DNA of 64,000 bases, taken from contig JANAVB010023996.1 of the NCBI GenBank assembly GCA_029216955.1, positions 15,213,327-15,277,326 of the forward strand. The letters run 5' to 3'. Positions 46,053-58,400 of this stretch are shown here, in pieces; position 1 is the first letter of the stretch, and every line of letters starts with the position of its first letter. Under the pieces are notes generated by a model. The model was not told the DNA's origin. It ran no database searches and saw nothing but the letters and a program-made list of their open reading frames with translations. Source of the stretch: Iris pallida. Taxonomy: Eukaryota > Streptophyta > Magnoliopsida > Asparagales > Iridaceae. Both the position numbers and the translations under genes were made by a program.

Positions 46053-46630
46053 GCTGAAGTTAGGTCTTGTTTGGGCTGTTGTGGCTACCTAAAATGAAGA
46101 GCTAGGGTTAGGGTTTCTCATATTGGGCCTTGGGCCAAGTTTGCTAGCCCACAAGCTCAAGTCCTTAGCCTTTGGTCCAGTACAAAAATCCTCCTACTCT
46201 CTCCATGAAACTTAGCCAACTTAAGTCAACCAAGACCAACTTAAGTTAGATTAGGGTCCCATACCATGTTAACTAAGTCACCAAAGTCAAGGTCAAAGTT
46301 TAGGACACTCTCTTAAGTCACAGCTAGCAAAAAGTCAAAATTAACAATCACCAATACAATAAATCCTAAAATAATTCAAAGAGGCTAAATGACCAAAATG
46401 CCCTCATGCTCAAAAGTAAAAATAAATCATCCTAATGACATGGTCAGGCTCTAGGTTAGGCAGTCTCTCAGGTTACACAAGCAAAGCATCAAAATCACAA
46501 GCCATGACTTAAAACTGTTTTAAAATGATTTAAAAACTACCAAAAATCATATCATGATTTAAATTGCAATAAAAATGATAATAAATGCAAAATTTCAAAA
46601 ATACCATTATTTCAGAAATTGGGTGTTACA

Positions 46631-46814
46631 AGTCTACCCCCCTTAGAAAATTTTGTCGTCGAAATTAAGATGATCGTACCCCTACTAGGTCAAACCCCCA
46701 ATCAAATCAAGGTCGATAGATAACATGCAACATAATCCTACTGGTCGTGATTCCACAGTCTCGAACAGGGTATCCACACTATCTAGCAAATCACAAGCAA
46801 TATCCTGGCAGGTA
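46631..46814 (-). other. D interior 1: 3' tail and polypurine tract
   Basis: On the sense strand after gag: about 120 noncoding bases, then TTTCGACGACAAAATTTTC and AAGGGGGGTAGACT next to the LTR start. The whole protease-to-integrase region found in B is missing here. Interior 2 has the same at 53716-53899. Confidence 0.75.
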
Positions 46815-48108
46815 CTAATGGAAATCACACATGAAAGGGGAAAGGAAGAACAAGAAGGACAAACCTGCTAACCTATCACCTACAGCGTCGGTCTCCTCGA
46901 CCGCCATCGCAAAAGCTCCATCCCTTTGGTGTTGAGCTACAGGTGGCCTAGCTCCCTCAAAAGGAGGTACAATAGGACAATCTATCTTCTGGTGGGCACC
47001 AGACCCACAAAAATAGAAACCTTCAGGCTCTTCCTGTACTGCTCCCAAATGTGTCCCAGCTTCCTGCAGTTGGAACAACTGATCGCCTTCGGGTCCTGAC
47101 CCCGGTACTGATGTTGCACCTGCTGAACTCCCACTGGTGCCCGCGTCTGATGAATCTGCACATGAGGCCTCTTGGCCTGGCCTCCGTTGCTGTTGGTACT
47201 GTGAGCGTCCCGTCCCCTCTTGAGCCTCAGCTCAAGATCATCCTCTGCTGCTAAGGCACCCACCAAGATCTCCTCAAAAGTGGTATCACGGGCACTCTTA
47301 GTATAGGACTTCACCTCCTTGGCCAGTCATTTTCTGAACCTTCGGGCCTTCGTCGCCTCGGATAACCCTTCGACAAATCTGTCCAGACGACAGAACTCCC
47401 TAGCATACTCCTCTACGGACTGACTGCCCTGGACTAAGGCCTCGAACTGAGTCTTGAGGGCACCTAGCACTGCATCTGGGAAAAACTTCTCCTTGAACAG
47501 CTTCTTGAATGCTTCCCAAGTCTGCCCTGGTGTACCAACCCTCGGGTCGGTCTGGTACCAAGTGCGGGCCAAATCCTGCAGCATACTAGCCGTCGCCTCG
47601 ACCTATAGCCTCTCTAGAATCTTTACCAGTCTAAAAATCTCCTCCATATGCTCTATCCACTCATCAACGTACAGAATACCCTCTGTACCCCTAAAATTCT
47701 GCGGGTGCATCTTCTGGAAGTCTTGGATGCCCTTCTCATTCGGCTGGTGTGGCTGCTGAACTGTCAAAGGCTGAGCTACTGTCCTCTCAACTACCGTCAG
47801 GGCCAGATCGATGGCCCAACTGAACTCTGCCGTCTAACGAGGTTGCTGGGCCTCCATGAACTGCTAGAAGAAAGCGAACAGCTGGACTGCATCAACGGAT
47901 CCCGAAGGTGGCTGCTGCTGGAGCATCTCTAGAATCACCGGGCTCTGCTGTATACTGGTGGAGGAGCTCCTCCGAAAGTAGCTGAAGCACCTACCCCAGC
48001 TGGCATAACTGGTGTTGCAGTATCGGGGGTAGACTGCACAGGACGAGAGGTGGCAGACCTCTCAGCAGTGTCCCTCGATCCGGAGCGATGGGATATAGTC
48101 TCGACCAT
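46815..48108 (-). pseudogene. gag: D gag 1 (gag-only element), broken
   Basis: ATG at 48108 (MVETISHRSGSRD, close to copy 2). The N-terminal part has stops and a shift before the Gln-rich region. The core is well preserved: MLQDLARTWYQTDPRVGTPG, QTWEAFKKLFKEKFFPDAVL, SQSVEEYAREFCRLDRFVEG. Nucleocapsid: CSNCRKLGHIWEQY (Tyr in place of the fourth ligand), then a one-base frameshift, then FCGSGAHQKIDC in the next frame. It ends after AMAVEETDAVGDRLAG with about 15 unrelated residues and a stop at 46815. Very similar to B's gag, suggesting B-type origin. Confidence 0.9.
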
Positions 48109-48375
48109 CCTGGAGACAGGTCAAACAAGGAATCAATACTGAGATAGAAGCGATAAATCAAGGAAGGACAGTTAATTTCAAGGAAGACAAATCAGCAAGA
48201 TGTATAGATGGCATGAATTGAAGCAGAATTTTTTCCTAACTGTGATTGAGTACCTCTCCGTTGAAGCCTATCGCTCAATCCTATCGCAGGCTTGCAGCAG
48301 TACAACTAAGTCACCATACTACCACGATATCGTATTAATGTGACTCTCGACCTGTATGGGCCACCACTAAAAATG
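48109..48375 (-). other. D leader 1 with primer-binding-site block
   Basis: Sense strand after the LTR: CA then TTTTTAGTGGTGGCCCAT and ACAGGTCGAG (48346-48375). The remainder is noncoding. Leader 2 (55193-55459) has one change in the block (AGTAGTGGCCC). Confidence 0.55.
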
Positions 48376-51300
48376 TGTCACGACCCGCACCCACTGTGAG
48401 GGTACAAGTACGTAACAGTGCCCAGCCTACGCCGTAGAATCGGCGGTAGAACGGTATTATAAGTCTCTAACTAACCATCAACTCATGCAGTATATAATGT
48501 ACTCATCATGATCAACTCCGAACGGAGGACAAGTATAAGATATTGTAACTCAATCACAGTCTAAGCACGATAGGATAACACAGAAGAGATAACTAAGAAA
48601 TAGAAAGACAACTATTATAATAATAACAAAATCTCAACAAATCTCAAATACAACACAAGTCTCAAATCAAATACAAACAAGTTCAACATGAAAAACATAT
48701 GCAAGTCTACTAAACTAAATCCCGATCACTCCTGAGTGTCGGGGCCAAAGGTAGCCATCCTGTCTCCGGGTCCATAATATGTAGGGTATGTATTCTCAGC
48801 GCAAGTATCTGTAATATTTTCAACAGGTCCAGTCAGGACAGGAACGAGTACAATCTCATCTAAAAACCCAAGTAAATGACAGAGAACTATAAAGCAGTTA
48901 TAGACAGTTGTATTGATGAACATGGCAGTTTATATTCAGATGATGGTATAGTACGACAGATAATGTACAAGGAAAGTAAAGTAACTAAAACAAGAGAAGA
49001 ATCATGGCAATAAAGACTGTAAAATAGAATCTAGCTGAACTAGAGTAACATGGTATAAGTCCAGATAGTAAATGTAGACAAGTGTAAACTCTAATGTAAG
49101 TCCAGTACAAGATGAATCTAATACAAGATGAATCCAGTACGAGACGATTCCAGTCATAGTGGTCAATGATTCCAGGGTGAGTCCAGTCTATTCTCTAAGA
49201 GTGTGTTTTAAAATACTGAGGTCGACATATAAATGGCTATAGGTAATCCGACACATCACACACTTTGCCGGGTATGAGATGGCTATCATTCCAATTTGAT
49301 TCCAGCATGTGGGGTGATTCCAGAATTAGGGTATGTCTACATGTCTTACTATTTCCCCTTCCAGCAACTACAAGTGAATCCAGAATACGACACAAGAATC
49401 GAGATGACTCCAGCCAAAAATGATGATACCAGCAATGATTCCAGAATGATTCCAGTAATTGAGGCCAGACAATATGGTATGTGTGTCGCATACATAAATC
49501 CAAAAATATCCATACGTGTTGTAAAAGAGAATTGCATACAACTAACTAGAACTGAAGTACAGTAATTGACAAATAAATGAGAGAACTATCAGAGAATGTA
49601 CTCGCCTTATACTCTGAAAAGAGTAGTATAATATCTGATGTCTGCACCGGAGTCACAATGTCCTAAATAGAGCTGTACAGGTTATAATGTGTTTAAAATA
49701 CAATAAATGAAGTTTATGACGCAATCTACATAATTTTTAGGTCAATCTAGGTCAAAGTCAAACTTGGTCAACTCTGGGTCAAACCAAGTCAATACTCTAG
49801 TCAACTAGGTCAAAATGGTCAACTAACATCTATGGGTTGGTCAAACTATAGTCTACAAGTCAATTGGGTCTATATCTAAGTCAATCTCTATAAGGCTAAC
49901 TCAAAACGAAACCATAGACTAGGATACCATAATATATATCATATATAAATATCAATGTATATATATACTCAATGTGTTATAGCCCTAGACATACATAAGC
50001 CTATCAAACAAAACCACATATATATACCTATCTATCACATATATACCTCAACTATATATCCATGAATATATACATAGGAATCATATGTGTATTTATCTAC
50101 CTATAGATATAGGTATCACAATATATACATGTCACTACTAGTTACATAATGCTAGATCACCCAAATATCCATATGTATATAATGTATCATGTGAACCCAT
50201 AACAAATCATAAGTACATATACTAAGGATACCAATATCACTTCTACGCATATCACATGAACCTATTACCCTTGACCACATATGCAATATATAATATACCC
50301 TTAGGCTATATTACAATGCCAAAACTATACTCAATAAACCTATACCCCAAATGCATAATTTATACAATTGTACAAAACTTATCCTACATTGCTACTTAAC
50401 TTACACTAGCCTAACCCCCAAATCATCTGATACACTCCCCCCTTTTGCTCATCCAAAACTGAACACACATGCAACCCCTCGACATCCTACAGACCAACAC
50501 ACACACACACAACACTGCAATACAAAGCCAAGACAGCATTGGCCTGAAATTCAGGGCCAATACCATTATTGCCAAGGCTAGGCTATGGCAATGCTCTCTG
50601 CACCTGGCAGTTCTTCCTGCCTGCAGTGGCTAATGCCCTGCCTATTGCTACATGTATACTATATGATTAAACTAAATCATAACCAAAAGGGGCTGCCACC
50701 ATCTGAAACCAATGTAGATAAATATATTGTATTGGTGTAGGGATTTGAACATAATATCTGGAATTGGATACTAAATGAAAAAGAAGACTAAACCAAAAGG
50801 GATGGGACTGAACCTGATTGTTCACCAAGGACTTAACCAAAACTCGGAAAAAAACTGAGCTCTTAACCATACCTATCTAACCTGTAGCCTATAACACATT
50901 CTATAAAATCTCAAGAAACTGAGTCACAACCTATGTTCTCAGGAAACTTAGTTAACCCCAACTTAAATGCAATAACAAAAACTCAATGCACAAGTCTCAT
51001 ACATTCACCATTATCTGTAAACTGAGCTCAACTCAAATATAGCAAGATGGTCTGAACAAAGGTCTGCACAGGCAAGGGGGTGTCTTTGCACATGTATCAG
51101 AGCATCAACAAGGTGTCCCGTGTCAAGTGTAGGTACGTGTCAACAGGTATCAAAACATATACGAAGACGAGTGGTGTGCACAGGCAATAATGTGCAGACC
51201 TGTGTGAAAGTGTGTGTCAAGAGTATCATATAGCGTCAATAGTGTGTCTAGTGTTATGGCAAGTGTGTCCATGAGGTGTCAACTTGTTATCAGAGATGTG

Positions 51301-53715
51301 TCACAGGGTGTCAAGGGGAAATGTGAGCATGTGTGTGTGGGTGTGTGTGTCGACTTGTGAGTGCTAGATGTGGCAAAGCAACGTGCAGTGTCGAATGTGG
51401 TGAAGAGTTTGTGTAATGTGATAGGAATTCAAATAGGGACAATGGTGATATCGGGCTAGGGTGTTCCTATGTGAACATGATTCACATATATGTGTGTGTG
51501 GTATGTAACAGTGTGTGGCTAGATATCAGATTAGTAAAGAGTGTCAAACTCAGAAATCAGTGACCTATAACAGTGTTGGAAAATCTCAGGTTAATACATA
51601 TATACCTACAATTTCAGTTTAAAAGTGCATATTCATTCCCAGTAAAAACCCATAGGTCCTAAACTAAAACAACAGTTAAACTCTCAACCCTATTTCAGTT
51701 TTAAATCAAAACATTTAGACTCAAGCCTATAATCCAAATCTCAATCTCAGATTATCAGGAACAAAGCAATGTGTAATTGTGTATAACATGTGTGTGTATG
51801 TAACAGGGTTAATTCTTAAGAAAAACTCAGTTTAATATTGACAGTTCGGTGAACAGTCTCAAACCCAATTCGAATTTACTGGGTACGCCCGACCTTTCAA
51901 CACCAATTAAGTAAAACCCAACACAACTCAACCCTCATACAATCAGTATTAACAACACATCATACAGTATGTAATCAACCAAATTAAACTCATACTTAAC
52001 ATTTTAAAATCAAACAAACCTATTAAACCAGTTTTGAAACACTGCGTGCCAAAACAGTATGAACAATCCTTCAAATTTGAAATAAAAACCCAAATAAATC
52101 AGTAAATAAAGTGTGCAGTGGGTAGGTATACATCATACATGTCATGGAGGATGCATTCTTGTCCACACAAGTGGACACGAAGTGTTCAAGTCACAAAAAT
52201 AGAAAGTAACAGTGAACAGTCAAGTATTCCTCGTGCACGCGTGTCGTGGCCTCGTGCACACGACATAAGACACACGAGGCCCGGTGCTCATGTCCCAATA
52301 TTCGCCCAGGGTAGGTTCACGTGTCCACCTCCCTGAATTGGGTTCAATTGTCGCCGTGTCCACAAACGAGGAGCGTATCAGAGCTCTCTGTTGGCGAAAA
52401 CATCGCCAGTGCGTGACCATTGCGCGCGCATTTCCTTCGTGCACACACATCGAGGTCACATGAAACTTCATGGACATGATGTTAGTGGGTGCCCCCATGT
52501 TTCCACCAAAAATTAGGTCATGAGAGTCCGTGTCGTGTCCTGTTTCGAGCCCGTACAGCAGGGGACTGCACGGACACAATGTTGTGTCTCGTGCGTACGT
52601 ATGTGTCCAAATTTGGACACAAAATATGTCGAGAAAACAACTCAGTAGGACACAAATGCAATAACCATGTATAAAACAATATTTCCATTCAATCACTTTT
52701 CAAATTAACAAAATAAATCCTATTGAGGCATTCTAACAAACACATACACTTACACATAGACATGTGCCCGATACGGACACCAAACGGACACAGTTTCCTA
52801 CCAAACTTGAGGGACAGCTAGGGTTGATGTAAATGAATGCAACCATGAAAAGAAATTAAGAAATGGAAGGATTTTGATAGGTTTTACCTATTGAGAGCAA
52901 GTCTCAATGAAAAGCCCCAAATTAGAGAATCCATATTCCTCAAATTGTGTCCAAAAGAGCTCCACTCCTTGCAAGCAAGCCTCCTTCAATCTCCCCTCCA
53001 GATTTAGATCCAATTGCAAGAGGTTGGGAATAATTTGGTGGAGAAATGGAGGAGTTAGGCAATTTAGGGAAGAAATTAGGGTTTCCTACAAAGTGATGTT
53101 CTAAAAGAGGCAAGGGGTGTATAGAAACATTATATAGGCTGAAGTTAGGTCTTGTTTGGGCTGTTGTGGCTGCCTAAAATGAAGAGCTAGGGTTAGGGTT
53201 TCTCATATTGGGCCTTGGGCCAATTTTGCTAGCCCACAAGCTCAAGTCCTTAGCCTTTGGTCCAATACAAAAATCCTCCTAATCTCTCCATGAAACTTAG
53301 CCAACTTAAGTCAACCACGACCAACTTAAGTTAGATTAGGGTCCCATACCATGTTAACTAAGTCACCAAAGTCAAGGTCAAAGTTTAGGACAGTCTCTTA
53401 AGTCACAGCTAGCAAAAAGTCAAAATTAACAATCACCAATACAATAAATCCTAAAATAATTCAAAGAGGCCAAATGACCAAAATACCCTCATGCTCAAAA
53501 GTAAAAATAAATCATCCAAATGACATGGTCAGGCTCTAGGTTAGGCAGTCTCTCAGGTTACACTAGCAAAGCATCAAAATCACAAGCCATGACTTAAAAC
53601 AGTTTTAAAATAATTTAAAAACTACCAAAAATCATATCATGATTTAAATTGCAATAAAAATGATTATAAATGCAAAATTTCAAAAATACTCTTATTTCAG
53701 AAATTGGGTGTTACA
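48376..53715 (-). repeat. D LTR 2 (shared middle LTR)
   Basis: 5340 bp. In a 155-base sample it differs from LTR 3 at about six positions and from LTR 1 at about fourteen. It serves as 5' LTR for the left unit and 3' LTR for the right unit. A 158-codon U3 frame (52220-52696) is open here and in LTR 3 but broken in LTR 1. Confidence 0.93.
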
Positions 53716-53899
53716 AGTCTACCCCCCTTAGAAAATTTTGTCGTCGAAATTAAAATGATCGTACCCCTACTAGGTCAAACCCCCAATCAAATCAAGGTCG
53801 ACAGATAACATGCAACATAATCCTACTAGTCGTGATTCCACAGTCTCGAACAGGGTAGCTACACTATCTAGCAAATCACAAGCAATATCCTCGCAAGTA

Positions 53900-55192
53900 C
53901 TAATAGAAATCACACATGAAAGTGGGAAGGAAGAACAAGAAGGACAAACCTGCTAACCCATCACCTACAGCGTCGGTCTCCTCGACCGCCATCGCAAAAG
54001 CTCTACCCCTTTCGTGCTGAGCTACAGGTGGCCTAGCTCCCTCAAAAGGATGTACAATAGGACAATCTATCTTCTGGTGGGCACCAGACCCACAAAAATA
54101 GCAAACCTTCAGGCTCTTCCTGTACTGCACCCAAATGTGCCCCGGCTTCCTGCAGTAGGAACAACTGATCGCCTTCGGGTCCTGACCCCGGTACTGATGT
54201 TGCACCTGCTGAACTCCCACTGGTGCCTGCGTCTGATGAATCTGCATATGAGGCCTCTTGGCCTGGCCTCCGTTGCTGTTGGTACTGTGAGCGTCCCATC
54301 CCCTCTTGAGCCTCAGCTCAAGATCATCCTCTGCTGCTAAGGCACCTACCAAGATCTCCTCAAAAGTGGCATCACGGGCACTCTTGTATAGGACTTTACC
54401 TCCTTGACCAGTCCCTTTCTGAACCTCCGGGCCTTCATCACCGCGGATAACCCCTCGACAAATTTGTCCAGACGACAGAACTTCCTAGCATACTTCTCTA
54501 CGGACTGACTGTCCTGGACTAAGGCCTCGAACTGAGTCTCGAGGGTACCTAGCGCTGCATCTGGGAAAAACTTCTCCTTGAACAGCTTCTTGAATGCTTC
54601 CTAAGTCTACCTGGTGTACCAACCCTCGGGTCGGTCTGGTACCAAGTACGGGCCAAATCCTGCATCATACTGGCCGCCGCCTCGATCTATAGCCTCTCTA
54701 GAATCTCTGCCAGTCTGAAAATCTCCTCAATATGCTCTATCCACTCATCGGCGTATAGAATACCCTCTGTACCCCTAAAATTCTGCGGGTGTATCTTCTG
54801 GAAGTCTTGGATGCCCTTCTCATTTGGCTGGTGTGGCTGTTGAACTGTCAAAGGCTGAGCTGCTGTCCTCTCAACTACCGTCAGGAACAAATCGATGCCC
54901 CGACTGAACTCTGCCGTCTGACGCTGCTGCTGGGCCTCCATGAACTGCTGGAAGAAAGTGAACAGCTGGACTACATCAACGGATCCCAAAGGTGGCTGCT
55001 GCTGGAGCATCTCTGGAATCACCAGGCTCTGCTGTGCACTGGTGGAGGAGCTCCTCCGAAAGTAGCTGAAGCACCTACCCCAGTTGGCATAACTGGTGTT
55101 GCGGTATCGGGGGCTGACTACACAGGACGAGAGGTGGCAGACCTCTCAGCAGTGTCCCTCGGTCCGGAGCGATGGGATCTAGTCTCGACCAT
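53900..55192 (-). pseudogene. gag: D gag 2 (gag-only element), broken
   Basis: ATG at 55192 (MVETRSHRSGPRDTAERSAT). After an in-frame TAG and a shift near 55025 comes a long open part: LQQQPPLGSVDVVQLFTFFQ, NEKGIQDFQKIHPQNFRGTE, GILYADEWIEHIEEIFRLAE, then a stop before IEAAAS. The Retrotrans_gag core is damaged near 54610 (one-base losses around the PG-Q-TW block). From 54352 it is open through AEDDLELRLKRG and both knuckles, CSYCRKPGHIWVQY (Tyr ligand) and CYFCGSGAHQKIDC (complete), to a stop at 53900. No protease follows. Confidence 0.9.
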
Positions 55193-55459
55193 CCTGGAGA
55201 CAGGTCAAACAAGGAATCAATACTGAGATAGAAGCGATAAATCAAGGGAGGACAGTTAATTTCAAGGAAGATAAATCAGCAAGATGTATAGATGGCATGA
55301 ATTGAAGCAGAATTGTTTCCTAACTGTGATTGAGTACCTCTCCGTTGAAGCCTATCCCTCAATCCTATCGCAGGCTTGCAGCAGTATAACTAAGTCACCG
55401 TACTACCACGATATCGCATTAATGCGACGCTCGACCTGTATGGGCCACTACTAAAAATG

Positions 55460-58400
55460 TGTCACGACCCGCACCCACTGTGAGTGTACAAGTACGTAAC
55501 AGTGCCCAGCCTACGCCGTAGAATCGGCGGTAAAACGCTATTATAAGTCTCTAACTAACCATCAACTCATGCAGTATATAATGTACTCATCATAATCAAC
55601 TCCGAACGGAGTACAAGTATAAGATATTATAACTCAATCACAGTCTAAGCACGATAAGATAACACAGAAGAGATAACTAAGAAATAGAAAGACAACTACT
55701 ATAATAATAACAAAATCTCAACAAATCTCAAATACAACACAAGTCTCAAATCAAATACAAACAAGTTCAACATGAAAAACATATGCAAGTCTACTAAACT
55801 AAATCTCGATCACTCCTGAGTATCGGGGCCAAAGGTAGCCATCCCGTCTCCGGGTCCATAATATGTAAGGCATGTATCCTCAACGCAAGTATCTGTAATA
55901 TTTTCAACAGATCCAGTCAGGACAGGAACGAGTACAATCTCATCTAAAAAATCCAAGTAAATGACAGAGAACTATAAAGCAGTTATAGACAGTTGTATTG
56001 ATGAACATGGCAGTTTATATTCAGGTGATGGTATATTGCGACAGATAAAGTACAAGGAAAGTAAAGTAACTAAAACAAGAGAAGAATCATGGCAATAAAG
56101 ACTGTAAAATAGAATCTAGCTGAACTAGAGTAACATGGTATAAGTCCAAATAGTAAATGTAGACAAGTGTAAACTCTAATGTAAGTCCAGTACAAGATGA
56201 ATCTAATACAAGATGAATCCAGTACGAGACGATTCCAGTCATAGTGGTCAATGATTCCAGGGTGAGTCCAGCCTATACTCTAAGAGTGTGTTTTAAAATA
56301 CCGAGATCGACATATAAATGGCTATAGGTAATCCGGCACATCACACACTTGGCCGGGTGTGAGATGGCTATCATTCCAATTTGATTCAGTATGTGGGGTG
56401 ATTCCAGAATTGGGGTATGTCTACATGTCTTACTGAAGTATTTTCCCTCCCAGCAACTACAAGTGAATCCAGAATACGACACGAGAATCGAGATGAGTCC
56501 AGCCAAACATGATGATACCAGCAATGATTCCAGAATGATTCCAGTAATTGAGGCCAGACAATATGGTATATGTGTCGCATACATGAATCCAAAAATATCC
56601 ATACGTGTTGTAAAAGAGAATTGTATACAACTAACTAGAACTGAAGTATAGTAATTGACAAATAAATGAGAGAACTATCAGAGAATGTACTCGCCTGATA
56701 CTCTGAAAAGAGTAGTGTAATATCAGATGTCTGCACCAGAGTCACAATGTCCTAAATAGAGCAGTACAGGTTATAATATGTTTAAAATACAATAAATGAA
56801 GTTTATGACGCAATCTACATGATTTCTAGGTCAATCTAGGTCAAAGTCAAACTTGGTCAACTCTGGGTCAAACCAAATCAATACTCTAGCCAACTAGGTC
56901 AAAATGGTCAACTAACATCTATGGGTTGGTCAAACTATAGTCAACAAGTCAATTGGGTCTATATCTAAGTCAATCTCTATAAGGCTAACTCAAAACTAAA
57001 CCATAGACTAGGATACCATAATATATATCATATATACATATCAATGTATATATATACTCAATGTGTTATAGCCCTAGACATACATAAGCCTATCAAACAA
57101 AACCACATACATATACCTATCTATCACATATATACCTCAACTATATATCCATGAATATATACATAGCAATCATATGTGTATTTATCTACCTATAGATATA
57201 GGTATCACAACATATACATATCACTACTACTTACATAATGCTAGATCACCCCAATATCCATATGTATATAATGTAACATGTGAACCCATAACAAATCATA
57301 AGTACATATACTAAGGATACCAATATCACTTCTATGCATATCACATGAGCCTATTACCTTGACCACATATGCAACATATAATATACCCTTAGACTATATT
57401 CCAATGCCAAAACTATACTCAATAAACCTATACCCCAAATGCATAATTTATACAATGGTACTAAATTATCCTACATTGCTACTTATCATACACTAGCCTA
57501 ACCCCCAAATCATCTGATACACTCCCCCCTTTTGCTCATCCAAAACTGAACACACATGCAACCCCTCGACATCCTACAGACCAACACACACACAATACTG
57601 CTATACAAGGCCAAGATGGCATTGGCCTGAAATGCAGGGCCGACGCCATTATTCCTGGCCTGCCAAGGCTAGGCTATGGCTATGCTCACTGCACCTGGCA
57701 GTTCTTCCTGCCTGCAGTGGCTAATGCCCTGCCTACTGCTACATGTATACTATATTATTAAACTAAATCATAACCAAAAAGGGGCTACCACCATCTGAAA
57801 CCAATGTAGATAAATACATTGTATTGGTGTAGGGATTTGAACATAATATCTGGAATTGGATACTGAGTGAAAAAGAAGACTAAACCAAAAGGGATGGAAC
57901 TGAACCTGATTGTTCACCAAGGACTTAACCAAAACTCTGAAAAAAACTAAGCTCTTAACCATACCTATCTAACCTGTAGTCTATAACATATTCTGTAAAA
58001 TCTCAGGAAACTGAGTCACAACCGATGTTCTCAGAAAACTGAGTTAACCCCAACTTAAATGCAATAACATAAACCTAATGCACAAGTCTCATACATTCAC
58101 CATTATCTGTAAACTGAGCTCAACTCAAATATAGCAAGGGGGTCTGAACAAGGGTCTGCACAGGCAAGGGGGTGTCTTTGTACATGTATCAGAGCATCAA
58201 CAAGGTGTCCCGTGCCAAGTGCAGGCACGTGTCAACAAGTATCAAAACATGTGTGTGAAGATGAGTGGTGTGCACAGGCAATGATGTGCAGACCTGTGTT
58301 AAAGTGTGTGTCAAGAGTATCATATAGTGTCAATGTTATGTCTAGTGTTATGGCAAGTGTGTCCATGAGGTGTCAACTTGTTATCAGAGATGTGTCACAG

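Larger units (their letters stand above)
41286..46630 (-). repeat. D LTR 1 (downstream end of array)
   Basis: Minus strand TGTAACACCC...GGGTTGTGACA. Notable parts: stem-loop 41337-41359, TCCAG-rich zone 41960-42420, W-box cluster 42655-42790, (AT)-rich zone 42840-43260, GTGTCC palindrome 45074-45093, TATA box 46043-46052. In a 155-base sample near its 3' end it differs from LTR 2 at about 14 positions. Confidence 0.93.
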
